From contig NZ_JADDXR010000002.1 in the NCBI RefSeq assembly GCF_015330125.1, positions 4,228,685-4,292,684 on the forward strand: a DNA stretch of 64,000 nt, read 5' to 3'. The position numbers and the translations under genes were made by a program. The notes under the pieces are model-generated. The model was not told where the DNA came from. It did no database searches and worked only from the letters and a program-made list of their open reading frames with translations. This stretch comes from Zobellia nedashkovskayae. Its GTDB lineage: Bacteria; Bacteroidota; Bacteroidia; Flavobacteriales; Flavobacteriaceae. Of the stretch, positions 8,582 to 17,991 are shown piece by piece. Each line of letters starts with the position of its first letter. Position 1 is the first letter of the stretch.

Positions 8582-10150
8582 ATGAAAAAACTCATTATCC
8601 TTGCCATAGGATTGGCTATGGCCTGCAACTCATCACAAACAACTGTTTCTGATGGCGATAAAAACGCAGTTGCCAAACCTACCAGTACCCCTGAAACTTT
8701 CGCAGAAACTATTACCGAAAGTGAACTTAAAGAACACCTTTACACCTACGCTTCCGATGAATACGAAGGAAGGGAAACCGGGAAACCAGGTCAGAAAATG
8801 GCTGTAGAATACCTAAAGGCACAGTATGAAAAAATGGGTATTCCTGCCGCACAGGAAAACGGAAATTATTTTCAAACAGTACCGCTTCAAGTCAGCCAAT
8901 TACCTTCTGGCTCTCTTACAATTGATGGTAAAGAGTACCCACTAGGAGACGATTTCCTTACTTTTTCTAAAGCAGAAGGAACTTATGATAATATTGTCTA
9001 CGTTGGCTATGGTATTGAAGAAGGTGATTATTCCGATTACAAAGATATTGATGTTAAGGACAAAGTGATCTTGGTTAAATCTGGTGAACCAATAGCTGCT
9101 AACGGAAACTACCTTTTATCCGGTTCCTCAGAAAAATCTATCTGGAGCAACATGTCAGAATCTTTAGGGAAACGTCTAGAGCTAGCTACTTCTAAAGGAG
9201 CTAAAGGCATTCTTTATTATGATGAAACTAACTTTGCACGTTTTAAAAGTAGATTTGAATGGATGAAGACCAACGAAAGTGGCAGAATGGAACTGGCCAA
9301 AGACGATTCTGATGAGTTTTTTAACTTCTTAATCGATGCAAAATTGGCAAAAGCAATTTTACCAAGTATTTTATCTGATAACAAACCGAAAAGTTTAGCT
9401 AAAAAACTTACTGTTGATGTCAAAAGTGAAAATGGCGATATTGAGTCGGAAAATGTAGTTGCTATATTAAAAGGTTCTGAAAAGCCTGATGAATACTTAG
9501 TGATTTCATCTCACTTGGACCACATTGGTATTACTGGAGATGGCGAAATAAACAATGGTGCGGATGACGATGGTTCTGGAACCGTTGCCCTTTTAGAAAT
9601 TGCACAAGCTTTTAAAAAAGCTGCCGATGCCGGACAAGGACCAAAACGATCAGTAGTTTTTCTACATGTTACAGGTGAAGAAAAAGGACTATTAGGTTCT
9701 CAATACTATACAGATATAGATCCAATATATCCATTAGAAAATACTGTTGCCAATCTTAATATTGATATGATCGGCCGTATTGACCCAGAACGAGATGGTG
9801 ATCGTAATTATATCTATTTAATTGGTTCTGACAAGCTCAGTACAGACCTACACGAGCTTTCTGAAGAGGTCAACGACAAATACACAAATATTGAGTTGGA
9901 TTACACTTATAACGACGAGAACGACCCTAATCGTTTCTATTATAGAAGTGACCATTACAACTTTGCAAAGAATAACATTCCTATTATTTTCTATTTTAAC
10001 GGAACCCACGCGGATTACCACAAACCAGGAGATACGCCAGACAAAATCAACTACGATCTTCTTGAAAATCGTACGCGTTTAGTCTTTTACACGGCTTGGG
10101 AAGTAGCCAATAGAAACGAACGTTTAGTGGTAGATAAAGCCGCTGAATAA
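8582..10150 (+). CDS. M28 family zinc metallopeptidase, lipoprotein
   Basis: A 522-residue secreted aminopeptidase-like protein. The lipoprotein leader ends at Cys15 (LAMAC). A protease-associated insert covers roughly residues 130-290. The M28 domain follows with its di-zinc ligands visible: His311 in SSHLDH, Asp328 in NNGADDDGSG, the catalytic Glu366-Glu367 in TGEEKG, Asp395 in NIDMIGR and His480 in ADYHKPGDT. It should trim N-terminal amino acids from peptides at the cell surface or in the periplasm. It stands alone and ends in a strong hairpin at 10171. Confidence 0.92.
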   Translation: MKKLIILAIGLAMACNSSQTTVSDGDKNAVAKPTSTPETFAETITESELKEHLYTYASDEYEGRETGKPGQKMAVEYLKAQYEKMGIPAAQENGNYFQTVPLQVSQLPSGSLTIDGKEYPLGDDFLTFSKAEGTYDNIVYVGYGIEEGDYSDYKDIDVKDKVILVKSGEPIAANGNYLLSGSSEKSIWSNMSESLGKRLELATSKGAKGILYYDETNFARFKSRFEWMKTNESGRMELAKDDSDEFFNFLIDAKLAKAILPSILSDNKPKSLAKKLTVDVKSENGDIESENVVAILKGSEKPDEYLVISSHLDHIGITGDGEINNGADDDGSGTVALLEIAQAFKKAADAGQGPKRSVVFLHVTGEEKGLLGSQYYTDIDPIYPLENTVANLNIDMIGRIDPERDGDRNYIYLIGSDKLSTDLHELSEEVNDKYTNIELDYTYNDENDPNRFYYRSDHYNFAKNNIPIIFYFNGTHADYHKPGDTPDKINYDLLENRTRLVFYTAWEVANRNERLVVDKAAE

Positions 10151-10170
10151 AAATTGCACTAGTAAATAGA

Positions 10171-10198
10171 AAACCCGCCCTAAACGGCGGGTTTTTTT
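10171..10198 (+). terminator. rho-independent terminator after the M28 peptidase
   Basis: A perfect 9-bp stem (AAACCCGCC with GGCGGGTTT) around a six-base loop is followed by a T run, 20 bases after the peptidase stop. Confidence 0.9.
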
Positions 10199-10228
10199 AT
10201 GCTTTATTTTAAGGTAATATATAAAACC

Positions 10229-10262
10229 AAAAAAGCCTTGTCAAAATTGACAAGGCTTTTTA
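10229..10262 (-). terminator. terminator downstream of tRNA-His (bidirectional)
   Basis: A long perfect hairpin with AAGCCTTGTCA against TGACAAGGCTT is flanked by A and T runs, so it can work both ways. On the minus strand it sits right after the tRNA 3' end; on the plus strand it backs up the peptidase terminator. Confidence 0.88.
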
Positions 10263-10268
10263 TTTCGG

Positions 10269-10342
10269 GGTGGAAGACCGGTTTCGAACCGGCGACCTCT
10301 TGAACCACAATCAAGCGCTCTAACCAGCTGAGCTACAACCAC
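10269..10342 (-). tRNA. tRNA-His (anticodon GTG)
   Basis: On the minus strand the cloverleaf is complete: D arm GCTC/GAGC, anticodon stem CTTGA/TCAAG with loop TTGTGGT (anticodon GTG, bases 10306-10308), five-base variable loop AGGTC, and T loop TTCGAAA. A G precedes position 1 (10343) and the discriminator is C, the two identity marks of tRNA-His. The 3' end reads CCG after the discriminator, so CCA is not encoded and must be added enzymatically. In my pairing the acceptor stem has two adjacent U-U oppositions (5-68 and 6-67). Confidence 0.95.
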
Positions 10343-10358
10343 CATTTGTAAGCGGTGG

Positions 10359-10391
10359 CAAAGATACTTTTTTTCATGTAATCTTTCAAAA
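10359..10391 (-). promoter_or_regulatory. tRNA-His promoter
   Basis: On the minus strand, TTTTG (10387-10391), a 20-base spacer and TATCTTTG (10359-10366) form an exact Bacteroidota sigma-A promoter. It places the transcript start a few bases before the tRNA 5' end. Confidence 0.8.
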
Positions 10392-10483
10392 TAAAACTTC
10401 GGTTATTTTTATACCCTATCTATATTCTTTACTTGAACAGCTTGACAGTGAATGTCTAAACGCTAATAAAAAATTGAAAAACA

Positions 10484-10547
10484 TCGTTAAAACACACGTT
10501 ACTCTCGTTAAAACACACAATTTTTAGCGTTTCACAACAATTTTTAG
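10484..10547 (+). repeat. two pairs of direct repeats upstream of the histidine kinase
   Basis: The 14-mer TCGTTAAAACACAC occurs at 10484-10497 and 10505-10518 (21-base period). The 11-mer ACAATTTTTAG occurs at 10517-10527 and 10537-10547 (20-base period). Spacing of two helical turns puts the copies on one face of DNA, as for tandem response-regulator sites. They occupy the gap between tRNA-His and the kinase, which otherwise holds only the tRNA promoter. Confidence 0.6.
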
Positions 10548-10595
10548 AGATTTCAACAGTATGTAGATACATTAGATGAATAATTAATTTTAGAA

Positions 10596-12686
10596 ATGCT
10601 TTTTGTCAAAATCCATTCTTTGACCTCCAACCTACTTTCCAAATTAGCCATTTTGCTTTTTGGCTTACTTGTATTGTCCACAACAAATATAAGTGCGCAA
10701 CAAGAAGCTAAGGATAGCTTGCAAACACTCATTAAAGAATTAAGAAGCACACCTAATTTTTCTATTAAAGATACCACCCATATAAATCTACTCAACCATT
10801 TAGGGCGTGAATTAAGGTTTTTCAATACGGACAGTCTTTTATTGCTCTCACAACTCGCCTTAGATTATAGTAAATCTTCTAATTACAAAAAAGGAGAAAA
10901 CTATGCTCTATTAGGATTAGGGAATTACTATTCAGATCAGGGTAACCATACCAAAAGTATGCTCTATTTTAAAAATGTTCTTTCCATGAGTATCGTCTCA
11001 AAGGATATAGAATTGAGATTAAGGGCACAAAACAACCTTGCTTCAGAATTTGCTTATATAGGAGATTATGCAAAATCATTAATTTACTATTTAGAAGGTA
11101 TAGATATCGCAAATGAAAACGATAGCAAATTCTGGCTATCTATATTTAATGAAAATGTTGCTAACCTATATGCATCACAAAATGATTTTGTTCAATCCTT
11201 AGAATTCTATAAAAAAGTAAAAAAAATTAACGAAGAGATAGGGAATGAATCAATCTCTGCTGAAACTATGAGTAACATAGCCTCTATTTATGCGGATACG
11301 GGAGAATTGGAGCATGCGATGTATAATGCTAATACCAGCATAGCTATTTTTGAAAAAACAAAAAAAATAGAATGGCTTGCCTATGCTTATGCCACGAAAG
11401 CTAAAATCTATTTAAAAGACAACAAATTTGAATGGGCCCTCTACTGGTATAGACAAAGTGAAATGCTCCATGAAAAAATTCAGGACGATCGTGGTGAAAT
11501 CGAAATGCTCAATGGTATGTCTCAAGCCTATTTAGGCTTAGGCAATGATGCGATGTCTGAAACATATGCATTAAATGCTTATGCTATTTCTCATAGAATT
11601 AAAGACATGGAAGGCTCTAAGCAATGTGCCAAAACATTGTATCAAGTAAATAAGAACAAAGAAGATTATACAGAAGCTTTAAAGTACCACGAGATATATC
11701 AATCATTATCCGATACTTTATATAGAAATGAAAACAAAAAGAGTCTAACCATGCTTAAAACCAAAATGGAGCATGAAAAACAGAAAGTAGACCTTATTAA
11801 AGAAAACACCAAGCAACTAGACACACAGAGAGCTTATGTAAATGTTGCTTTGGGTATTCTTTTAATTTTTATTATCGTAACTCTATTAGTTTTCAGAAGT
11901 GAGAAAGTTCAAAAGAACTTGAATTCAGAACTCCAGAAAAAACAAGAAGATTTAAAACTGAACGAACTTGAACTGCATGAAATTAATCGCACAAAAGACA
12001 AGTTGTTTTCAATTATTGGTCATGACCTTCGCGGACCAATAGCTGCTTTTCAAGGGCTTTTAAAACTATTTAAAGATGGTGAAATAGAACAAAATGAGTT
12101 TATGGGTTTTATGCCTAAACTTTCTAATGATATAGACCATATATCGTTTACACTCAACAATCTTTTAACATGGGGCCAAACCCAAATGAACGGTGCTGTT
12201 ACTAAAGCAGAAGTAGTAGCTTTAGAGACGGTGGTCAAAGAAAACATTGACTTATTATCAGAAGTAGCAAAGAACAAATCCATTCGTCTTATAAATCATT
12301 TAGAAGCAAAGACATTGACTTGGTCAGATACCAACCAAATAGATATTGTTATCAGAAACCTCATCAGTAACGCCGTGAAATTTACTCCCGAAAATGGTAT
12401 GGTAACTATTACCGCCATTGAGAAAAAGGACCAATGGCAAGTCTCTATTCGTGATACTGGCATAGGTATGAACCAAGATACCATCGATAAAATATTTTCA
12501 GATAATTCTACCTTAACGACCTATGGTACAAACAATGAAAAAGGTACCGGCCTAGGACTATCCTTATGTAAGGAAATGATAGAGAAAAACAACGGCAAAA
12601 TCTGGGTAGAAAGCCTATTGAGAAAGGGAAGTACCTTTCATTTTATTCTACCCAAAGCTAAAGACAAATACCAAAGGACCGCCTAA
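10596..12686 (+). CDS. TPR-containing sensor histidine kinase
   Basis: A 696-residue membrane kinase. A signal peptide ends near residue 34 (ISAQ). An extracytoplasmic array of TPR units follows (about 60-375). Then come a membrane helix (about 415-433), a coiled coil, and the HisKA box SIIGHDLRGP with phospho-acceptor His476. The HATPase domain has the N box NLISNAVKF (588-596), DTGIG (620-624) and GTGLG (650-654). It has no receiver domain and no response regulator is adjacent, so its partner is elsewhere. TPR sensors of this layout are common in Bacteroidota; the signal is unknown. It overlaps the convergent bshB1 gene by four bases. Confidence 0.92.
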   Translation: MLFVKIHSLTSNLLSKLAILLFGLLVLSTTNISAQQEAKDSLQTLIKELRSTPNFSIKDTTHINLLNHLGRELRFFNTDSLLLLSQLALDYSKSSNYKKGENYALLGLGNYYSDQGNHTKSMLYFKNVLSMSIVSKDIELRLRAQNNLASEFAYIGDYAKSLIYYLEGIDIANENDSKFWLSIFNENVANLYASQNDFVQSLEFYKKVKKINEEIGNESISAETMSNIASIYADTGELEHAMYNANTSIAIFEKTKKIEWLAYAYATKAKIYLKDNKFEWALYWYRQSEMLHEKIQDDRGEIEMLNGMSQAYLGLGNDAMSETYALNAYAISHRIKDMEGSKQCAKTLYQVNKNKEDYTEALKYHEIYQSLSDTLYRNENKKSLTMLKTKMEHEKQKVDLIKENTKQLDTQRAYVNVALGILLIFIIVTLLVFRSEKVQKNLNSELQKKQEDLKLNELELHEINRTKDKLFSIIGHDLRGPIAAFQGLLKLFKDGEIEQNEFMGFMPKLSNDIDHISFTLNNLLTWGQTQMNGAVTKAEVVALETVVKENIDLLSEVAKNKSIRLINHLEAKTLTWSDTNQIDIVIRNLISNAVKFTPENGMVTITAIEKKDQWQVSIRDTGIGMNQDTIDKIFSDNSTLTTYGTNNEKGTGLGLSLCKEMIEKNNGKIWVESLLRKGSTFHFILPKAKDKYQRTA

Positions 12687-13405
12687 ATAAGATCATCTAT
12701 ATTACTAACTGCAACAAAACGCTCTGTAGTAAATCCCTCAGCATACTCTACTCCTACCAATCTTCCTAAATCTTTGGCTCTGTAATTTACACTTTCAATA
12801 AAGTTTCTACTACTTATTGGTGTTTCGGGCTCCTTACTAGTAGGGTCATGAAATTGTGATGAATAGGCCAAAATGGCTTCCGTTTTCTTTTCAATGAATT
12901 CTGAAACATCTACAACAAAATCCGGTTCAATATTTTTCCATTGAATATAATGGTAAACTACCTTTGGTCTCCACTGTGCCTGATTTGCTTCTTCACCCTC
13001 TACCTGGGTTTCAATCTTTATCAACCCACTTAAAAAACAAGCATCACTCACTAGATTACTTCCTTTACCATGGTCTATATGACGATCATCTATTGCATTA
13101 CATAAAACAATATCCGGTCTATATTTCCGAACCATCTTAATAATCTGTAATTGATGTTCTTTATCGTTAATAAAGAAACCATCTGCAAAACCTAAGTTCT
13201 CCCTAGCCGATACTCCTAATATTTTAGCAGCGGCGGCAGCTTCATTATCCCTAATTTCCGCAGAACCTCGAGTACCAAGTTCACCACGGGTCAAATCTAT
13301 AATGCCTACTTTTTTACCACTTGCTATGGCTTTGGCAATGGTAGCTCCGGCACCAAGTTCTACATCATCTGGGTGAGCACCAAAAGCTAATATATCTAAT
13401 TTCAT
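12683..13405 (-). CDS. bshB1: bacillithiol biosynthesis deacetylase BshB1 (PIG-L family)
   Basis: A 240-residue PIG-L/LmbE deacetylase with the zinc motif AHPDDVE (His11, Asp13, Asp14), the third ligand in DRHIDH (His112) and the family signature LTRGELGTRG (38-47). It matches BshB1, which removes acetyl from N-acetylglucosaminyl-malate in the synthesis of the thiol cofactor bacillithiol. The gene follows the PLP sulfur enzyme at 14623-13448 by 42 bases on the same strand, which fits thiol metabolism. No bshA or bshC is in the window. Confidence 0.9.
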   Translation of the reverse strand: MKLDILAFGAHPDDVELGAGATIAKAIASGKKVGIIDLTRGELGTRGSAEIRDNEAAAAAKILGVSARENLGFADGFFINDKEHQLQIIKMVRKYRPDIVLCNAIDDRHIDHGKGSNLVSDACFLSGLIKIETQVEGEEANQAQWRPKVVYHYIQWKNIEPDFVVDVSEFIEKKTEAILAYSSQFHDPTSKEPETPISSRNFIESVNYRAKDLGRLVGVEYAEGFTTERFVAVSNIDDLI

Positions 13406-13447
13406 TCTATTTTATTGAGTATTGTTCTTTCTTCAGGCTAAATGCTA

Positions 13448-14623
13448 CTAACTAGTCGCTACTATATTACCAGACCTTACTTTTTTTAATGCTTGTTCTA
13501 TATCTGCAATTAAATCTTCTGGTTCCTCTATGCCTACAGAAAACCGGATTAAGCCATCTGCAATACCTTGCTTAGCTCTCTCTTCTGCACTCAAAAGAGA
13601 ATGTGATGTTTTTGTGGGAGAAAGAACAGTACTCTCTACCCCTGCCAAACTCATGGAAGATTTTATTAATTGTAGTTCTTTTTGAAATTGATTTGCATCA
13701 TAGTCTTCATGAAGCTCAAAAGATAACATTCCTCCAAAACCTTTCATTTGCGCTTTTGCCAATTCATGCTCCGGATGACTCTTTAGGCCTGGGTAGTATA
13801 CTTTTGTGACCGCTTCATTCCCTTCTAGATATTCTGCCATATGCTGGGCATTTATATTTTGAGCTTTCACCCTCAAGCCCATCGTCTTTAAACTCCTTTC
13901 CAATAACCAAACAGTATAATCACTAAGACTACCTCCAAAGTTCTTTGCTAACCCAAAAATCCTATGGATATTCTCCTCGGAAGATGCAACTGCTCCTGCT
14001 AGAATATCTGAATGACCGCCCATATACTTAGTGGCACTATGTATTACCACATCAATACCAAAGTCTATGGGATTCTGATTAACAGGACTAGCAAACGTAT
14101 TGTCTATCATAGAAACCAAGTTATGCTTCTTGGCTAGTTTGCTAATAGCATCTAAATCGGTTATCGTCAATAGCGGATTAGAAGGTGTTTCTATGTAAAT
14201 GACCTTTGTATTTGAACGAATCTCTTTTTCAAAATCCTCAGCTTGCCATCCTTCGGTAAATGAATATTCTATACCAAACTTCTCAAATTCCTCTACAACT
14301 AGATTGTAAGTTCCTCCATATAGTACTTGCTGAAGTACAATATGATCACCAGCTCTAAGAAAAGCCATTAAGGTTGTTGTAATAGCTGCCATACCACTTC
14401 CGAATATAAGACCGGCTTCTGTATGCTCTAATGCAGCAATCTTTTTACATAAGGCCTCTTGGTTAGGTGTATTAAAGTACCTAGGATACCTTTTTACATC
14501 TACATCTTCAAAAGCATACGAACTACTCATGTAAAGTGGAGAAATTGCCCCTTTAAACTGTTCGTCTCTAACTTCCCCTACGTGGGTACAAATGGTATTA
14601 AGTCCTATTTTCTTATGCTGCAT
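13448..14623 (-). CDS. Cys/Met-metabolism PLP enzyme (cystathionine gamma-synthase/lyase family)
   Basis: A 391-residue fold-type I PLP enzyme of the trans-sulfuration family. The PLP lysine is Lys199 in HSATKYMGG, with Asp174 in MIDNTFASP and the phosphate-binding loop FGSGMAAIT (74-82). The neighbouring-subunit YPRYFNTPNQ segment (46-55) is present. Family members act as cystathionine gamma-synthase, cystathionine gamma-lyase or methionine gamma-lyase, and by eye I cannot decide. It lies between the MATE gene (40 bases) and bshB1 (42 bases), probably in one transcript; a cysteine-supplying role for bacillithiol would fit (inference). Confidence 0.88.
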   Translation of the reverse strand: MQHKKIGLNTICTHVGEVRDEQFKGAISPLYMSSSYAFEDVDVKRYPRYFNTPNQEALCKKIAALEHTEAGLIFGSGMAAITTTLMAFLRAGDHIVLQQVLYGGTYNLVVEEFEKFGIEYSFTEGWQAEDFEKEIRSNTKVIYIETPSNPLLTITDLDAISKLAKKHNLVSMIDNTFASPVNQNPIDFGIDVVIHSATKYMGGHSDILAGAVASSEENIHRIFGLAKNFGGSLSDYTVWLLERSLKTMGLRVKAQNINAQHMAEYLEGNEAVTKVYYPGLKSHPEHELAKAQMKGFGGMLSFELHEDYDANQFQKELQLIKSSMSLAGVESTVLSPTKTSHSLLSAEERAKQGIADGLIRFSVGIEEPEDLIADIEQALKKVRSGNIVATS

Positions 14624-14663
14624 AATTTCAAAAATTTAGAAAGATCAAGTTACAAAAAGAGTA

Positions 14664-16073
14664 TTAGACACTCACCTTTTTCCAGTTGCCTTTTTTAAAC
14701 CAAATCATAGAAATTATTGCCAGCAGCACCTCAGCTGCAGTAATAGCAATAAATACACCCATGGGACCTAAATTAAAAATTATGGCCATTAGGTACGCAA
14801 ATGGCAATTGAAATAACCAGAAGGCAATGAGATTAATTTTTGTTGGCGTCCCTGTGTCGCCCGCACCGTTAAAAGCTTGAGTGACGACCATACCATAGGC
14901 ATAGAATATATACCCTACAGCAATAATCTGCAGACACAAACCTCCATTCTCCACTACAACAGGATTGGCACTGAACCAACCAACAATATCATATGAAAAG
15001 AATAGATAAACCAAAGAAACAGCCCCCATAAAATACGCATTGTATTTTCCCGTCTTCCAAACCGAAGTTTCTGCACGATCGGGCTGCTGAGCACCAAGGT
15101 TCTGCCCCACCAATGTAGCTGCTGCATTACTCATACCCCAAGATGGCATTAAAGTGAATAACATTACTCGGATAGCAATTGTATAACCAGCTAGCACCTC
15201 ACTGCCAAACTCTGACATCATACGCATAAGAAATACCCAACTAGAAGTCCCTATTAGAAATTGAGCAATTCCCCCAAGTGAGACTTTAATAAGATTTAGC
15301 ATTACGCTAAAGCGAATAACCATATCCTTAAAGCCGATTTGTATGCGGCTCCACCCAAAGAACAATACAGCCAATTGAAATAGCACAGCTGTACCTCTGC
15401 CTATATTAGTAGCTATAGCAGCTCCCATAACACCATACTCTGGTATGGGTCCCCAGCCGAAAATAAAGATAGGGTCCAGTATAATGTTGAGTCCGTTGGA
15501 AAGGACTAAGGCCCACATGGCAACGGAAGCATCACCTGCCCCTCTAAATATGGCATTAATCAAGAACAAAAGTAGAATGGTAATATTACCTCCTAATAGG
15601 AGTTTTGTGTATCCAGAGCCCTCGGCTATTAAGTCGGGTTCTGCCCCCATTAGTCCAAGTATATCCTCGGCATATAAAAATCCAAAGAATCCTACGATTA
15701 TAGAAACCAGAACTCCCAGTGCTATTGCCTGTACAGCAGCTTCCTGAGCGCCCTTAATATCCTTTGCCCCTATCCTTCTGGCAACGATAGCTGTTGCGGC
15801 CATACTCAAACCTATGGCTACCGCATAAACCAAAGTAACTACGGATTCTGTTAAGCCAATAGTAGCTACGGCATTTACACTTACCTGTGAGACATAAGCA
15901 ATATCTACAATGGCAAAAATGGATTCCATCATCATCTCCAAAATCATGGGGATGGAGAGCATAAAAATAGCCTTGCGGATACTTCCAGTGGTAAACTCTG
16001 TTTCTTTACCTGTAACGGCAACTATAAAGTACTGAAACAGTCTTTTAAATGTGATTCTATTTAAGTGTGGCAT
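14664..16073 (-). CDS. MATE family multidrug efflux transporter
   Basis: A 469-residue integral membrane protein with about twelve hydrophobic helices in two homologous halves. It has MATE features: the start SIPMILEMMMESIFAIVDIAYVS, the loop GADTG-like GAGDTGTPTKIN in the second half and GAGDASVAMWA in the first. It would export cationic drugs or metabolites in exchange for Na+ or H+. An N-terminal extension of about 25 residues precedes the first helix. It begins a minus-strand run with the PLP enzyme and bshB1. A near-consensus -7 (CATCTTTG, 16201-16208) lies about 130 bases upstream. Confidence 0.9.
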   Translation of the reverse strand: MPHLNRITFKRLFQYFIVAVTGKETEFTTGSIRKAIFMLSIPMILEMMMESIFAIVDIAYVSQVSVNAVATIGLTESVVTLVYAVAIGLSMAATAIVARRIGAKDIKGAQEAAVQAIALGVLVSIIVGFFGFLYAEDILGLMGAEPDLIAEGSGYTKLLLGGNITILLLFLINAIFRGAGDASVAMWALVLSNGLNIILDPIFIFGWGPIPEYGVMGAAIATNIGRGTAVLFQLAVLFFGWSRIQIGFKDMVIRFSVMLNLIKVSLGGIAQFLIGTSSWVFLMRMMSEFGSEVLAGYTIAIRVMLFTLMPSWGMSNAAATLVGQNLGAQQPDRAETSVWKTGKYNAYFMGAVSLVYLFFSYDIVGWFSANPVVVENGGLCLQIIAVGYIFYAYGMVVTQAFNGAGDTGTPTKINLIAFWLFQLPFAYLMAIIFNLGPMGVFIAITAAEVLLAIISMIWFKKGNWKKVSV

Positions 16074-16253
16074 TTGAAATGAAATTATGTTGATGAAAAG
16101 AAAAGCATGTCTTAACCGAACGAAGAAAGCTCGATTAATTTATAGGCGAAAACCTAGCGACATTTTTACGAAACATAATTTCTATTACTTCATGATTGCG
16201 CAAAGATGCAAAAAAAAAGGTGTTGAGTCTATTTAAAAAGTAGAGAAAATATA

Positions 16254-16306
16254 ACCGTTTCAAGTATAACATGCTCAAAATGAACACCTATTACACTTGA
16301 AACGGT
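16254..16306. repeat. 12-bp perfect inverted repeat downstream of the sulfatase
   Basis: ACCGTTTCAAGT (16254-16265) and ACTTGAAACGGT (16295-16306) form perfect 12-bp arms around a 29-base loop. They lie in the 301-base gap between the MATE start and the sulfatase stop, where no gene is seen. It could be a weak terminator for the locus 1 transcript, or a protein site. There is no clean T run after either arm. Confidence 0.5.
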
Positions 16307-16374
16307 ATGTATTACTTAATATTTAGGATATTTTACCTCCTCAATTTTGAAGAAATATAACACCTCAACATTTT

Positions 16375-17937
16375 CTATTTTAATTCCAGTTCTTTGATTT
16401 CTATATCAGATGTACCTCGTATAGCCTCATAGTCTGCAATCAATTCCTGAAGTTTTTCTGGATTCTCTTTTGCCACGTTTTTAGTCTGTCTCAAATCTTC
16501 CTTAACATTATACAACTGATATTCGCTATCGTTACCCAGCTCTATATTAACCTGAGTATTTACAGCTGCACCTTTGTATGGCGGAATCATAGCCCAATCT
16601 CCTTTTCTAAGTGCTGTTCTAGAACCTGCTTCTAACACTAATTCCGTTCTACCTTTATCCGTTTTACCTAAAAAAGTGTCTAGAAAATTCTCACTATCCT
16701 CACCTTTTTTATCACTACCCGCTAAAGCAGCCATTGAAGTCAATAAATCTACCTGACAAACCAAAGCATCTGATTTACCTGGAGCTATCTTTCCTTTCCA
16801 ATAGGTAATAAAAGGAACACGAGTACCCGCTTCAAACAAACTATATTTTCCACCACGTAAAACACCTGCTGGCGTATGCTTACCAAGTTTTTCTTCAGAG
16901 TCATCATAATACCCATCATTTACAACAGGACCGTTATCACTAGAAAAAACAATCAACGTATTTTCTAAAAGACCTTGTGCCTCTAATGTCTTCATGAATT
17001 CACCTACAACCCAATCCGCCTCAAGAATAACATCTCCACGAGGGCCCATTACGGATTTACCTGCAAAACGAGGGTGTGGTGTACGCGGTACATGTGGTTG
17101 CTGTAAAGCATAGTATAAAAAGAAAGGCTCATCTTTATGATCCGTTACATAAGCTTGTGCTTTAGCCAAAAAGTGATCAGCCATATCAACGTCTGTCCAT
17201 TTTGCAGCTTCACCACCTTTCATGTAACCAATACGTGGTATTCCGTTTACGATACTATTATTATGACCATGGTGCCATTTCATAGTAGTCAACTCTGGGT
17301 TATCCAAACCTGTTGGCTCTCCTTCAAAGTTCTCTTTATAACTTACTTCTATAGGATCGTTTGGATCTAAACCATCTACGTTACCATTATCTATATATAC
17401 AGTTGGCACTCTGTCTTGAGTAGCAGCTAATATATACGAATAATCAAAACCAACTTCATTTGGCCCAGGAGATACTCTCTCGTTCCAATTTACGTTACCG
17501 CTACCTAAGCCTAAGTGCCATTTACCAACTATACCCGTAGCATAGCCCTTTTCTTTAAGCACTTTAGGAACAGTAAGCTGATCCGTACTAATAATTAAAG
17601 GCGCTGTTCCCGGAAGTATTTTTGCATCTTTATTTCTCCAAGGATATCTACCCGTAAGAATAGCATATCTACTTGGCGTACATGTTGCCGATGTAGCATA
17701 ACCATTAGTAAACTGAACTCCTCCCTCTGCCAAGGCATCAATATTAGGGGTACTTAGCTGCGTTGCTCCATATGAACTTAGGTCTCCATAACCTAAATCA
17801 TCCATGTAAATGAAAACAATATTAGGTTGTTTTGGACTTTCGTCTTTAACTACCGTTTTTTCCTCCTTCGACTTACAGCTGGATAACATTAGTAAAAAGA
17901 TGGTGCCAGTTAAAAAATAATTTCTAAAACTTGTCAT
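16375..17937 (-). CDS. S1-type sulfatase (formylglycine-dependent), lipoprotein
   Basis: A 520-residue arylsulfatase-family protein. The lipoprotein leader ends LMLSSC (Cys21). Metal-binding Asp46-Asp47 lie in YMDDLGYGD. The catalytic signature is CTPSR at 86-90, whose Cys is converted to formylglycine, followed by LTGRYPW. A second metal/substrate region reads SSDNGP. It removes sulfate esters, most likely from a sulfated algal or animal glycan given the adjacent SusC/SusD pair. It is the last gene of the locus 1 operon, 54 bases after the phosphatase. Subfamily and substrate cannot be set by eye. Confidence 0.92.
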   Translation of the reverse strand: MTSFRNYFLTGTIFLLMLSSCKSKEEKTVVKDESPKQPNIVFIYMDDLGYGDLSSYGATQLSTPNIDALAEGGVQFTNGYATSATCTPSRYAILTGRYPWRNKDAKILPGTAPLIISTDQLTVPKVLKEKGYATGIVGKWHLGLGSGNVNWNERVSPGPNEVGFDYSYILAATQDRVPTVYIDNGNVDGLDPNDPIEVSYKENFEGEPTGLDNPELTTMKWHHGHNNSIVNGIPRIGYMKGGEAAKWTDVDMADHFLAKAQAYVTDHKDEPFFLYYALQQPHVPRTPHPRFAGKSVMGPRGDVILEADWVVGEFMKTLEAQGLLENTLIVFSSDNGPVVNDGYYDDSEEKLGKHTPAGVLRGGKYSLFEAGTRVPFITYWKGKIAPGKSDALVCQVDLLTSMAALAGSDKKGEDSENFLDTFLGKTDKGRTELVLEAGSRTALRKGDWAMIPPYKGAAVNTQVNIELGNDSEYQLYNVKEDLRQTKNVAKENPEKLQELIADYEAIRGTSDIEIKELELK

Positions 17938-17991
17938 GAACAGTTTGGTATTTATAAAATTAATTTACTCTCAAATTTATTCTTTTTTTGC

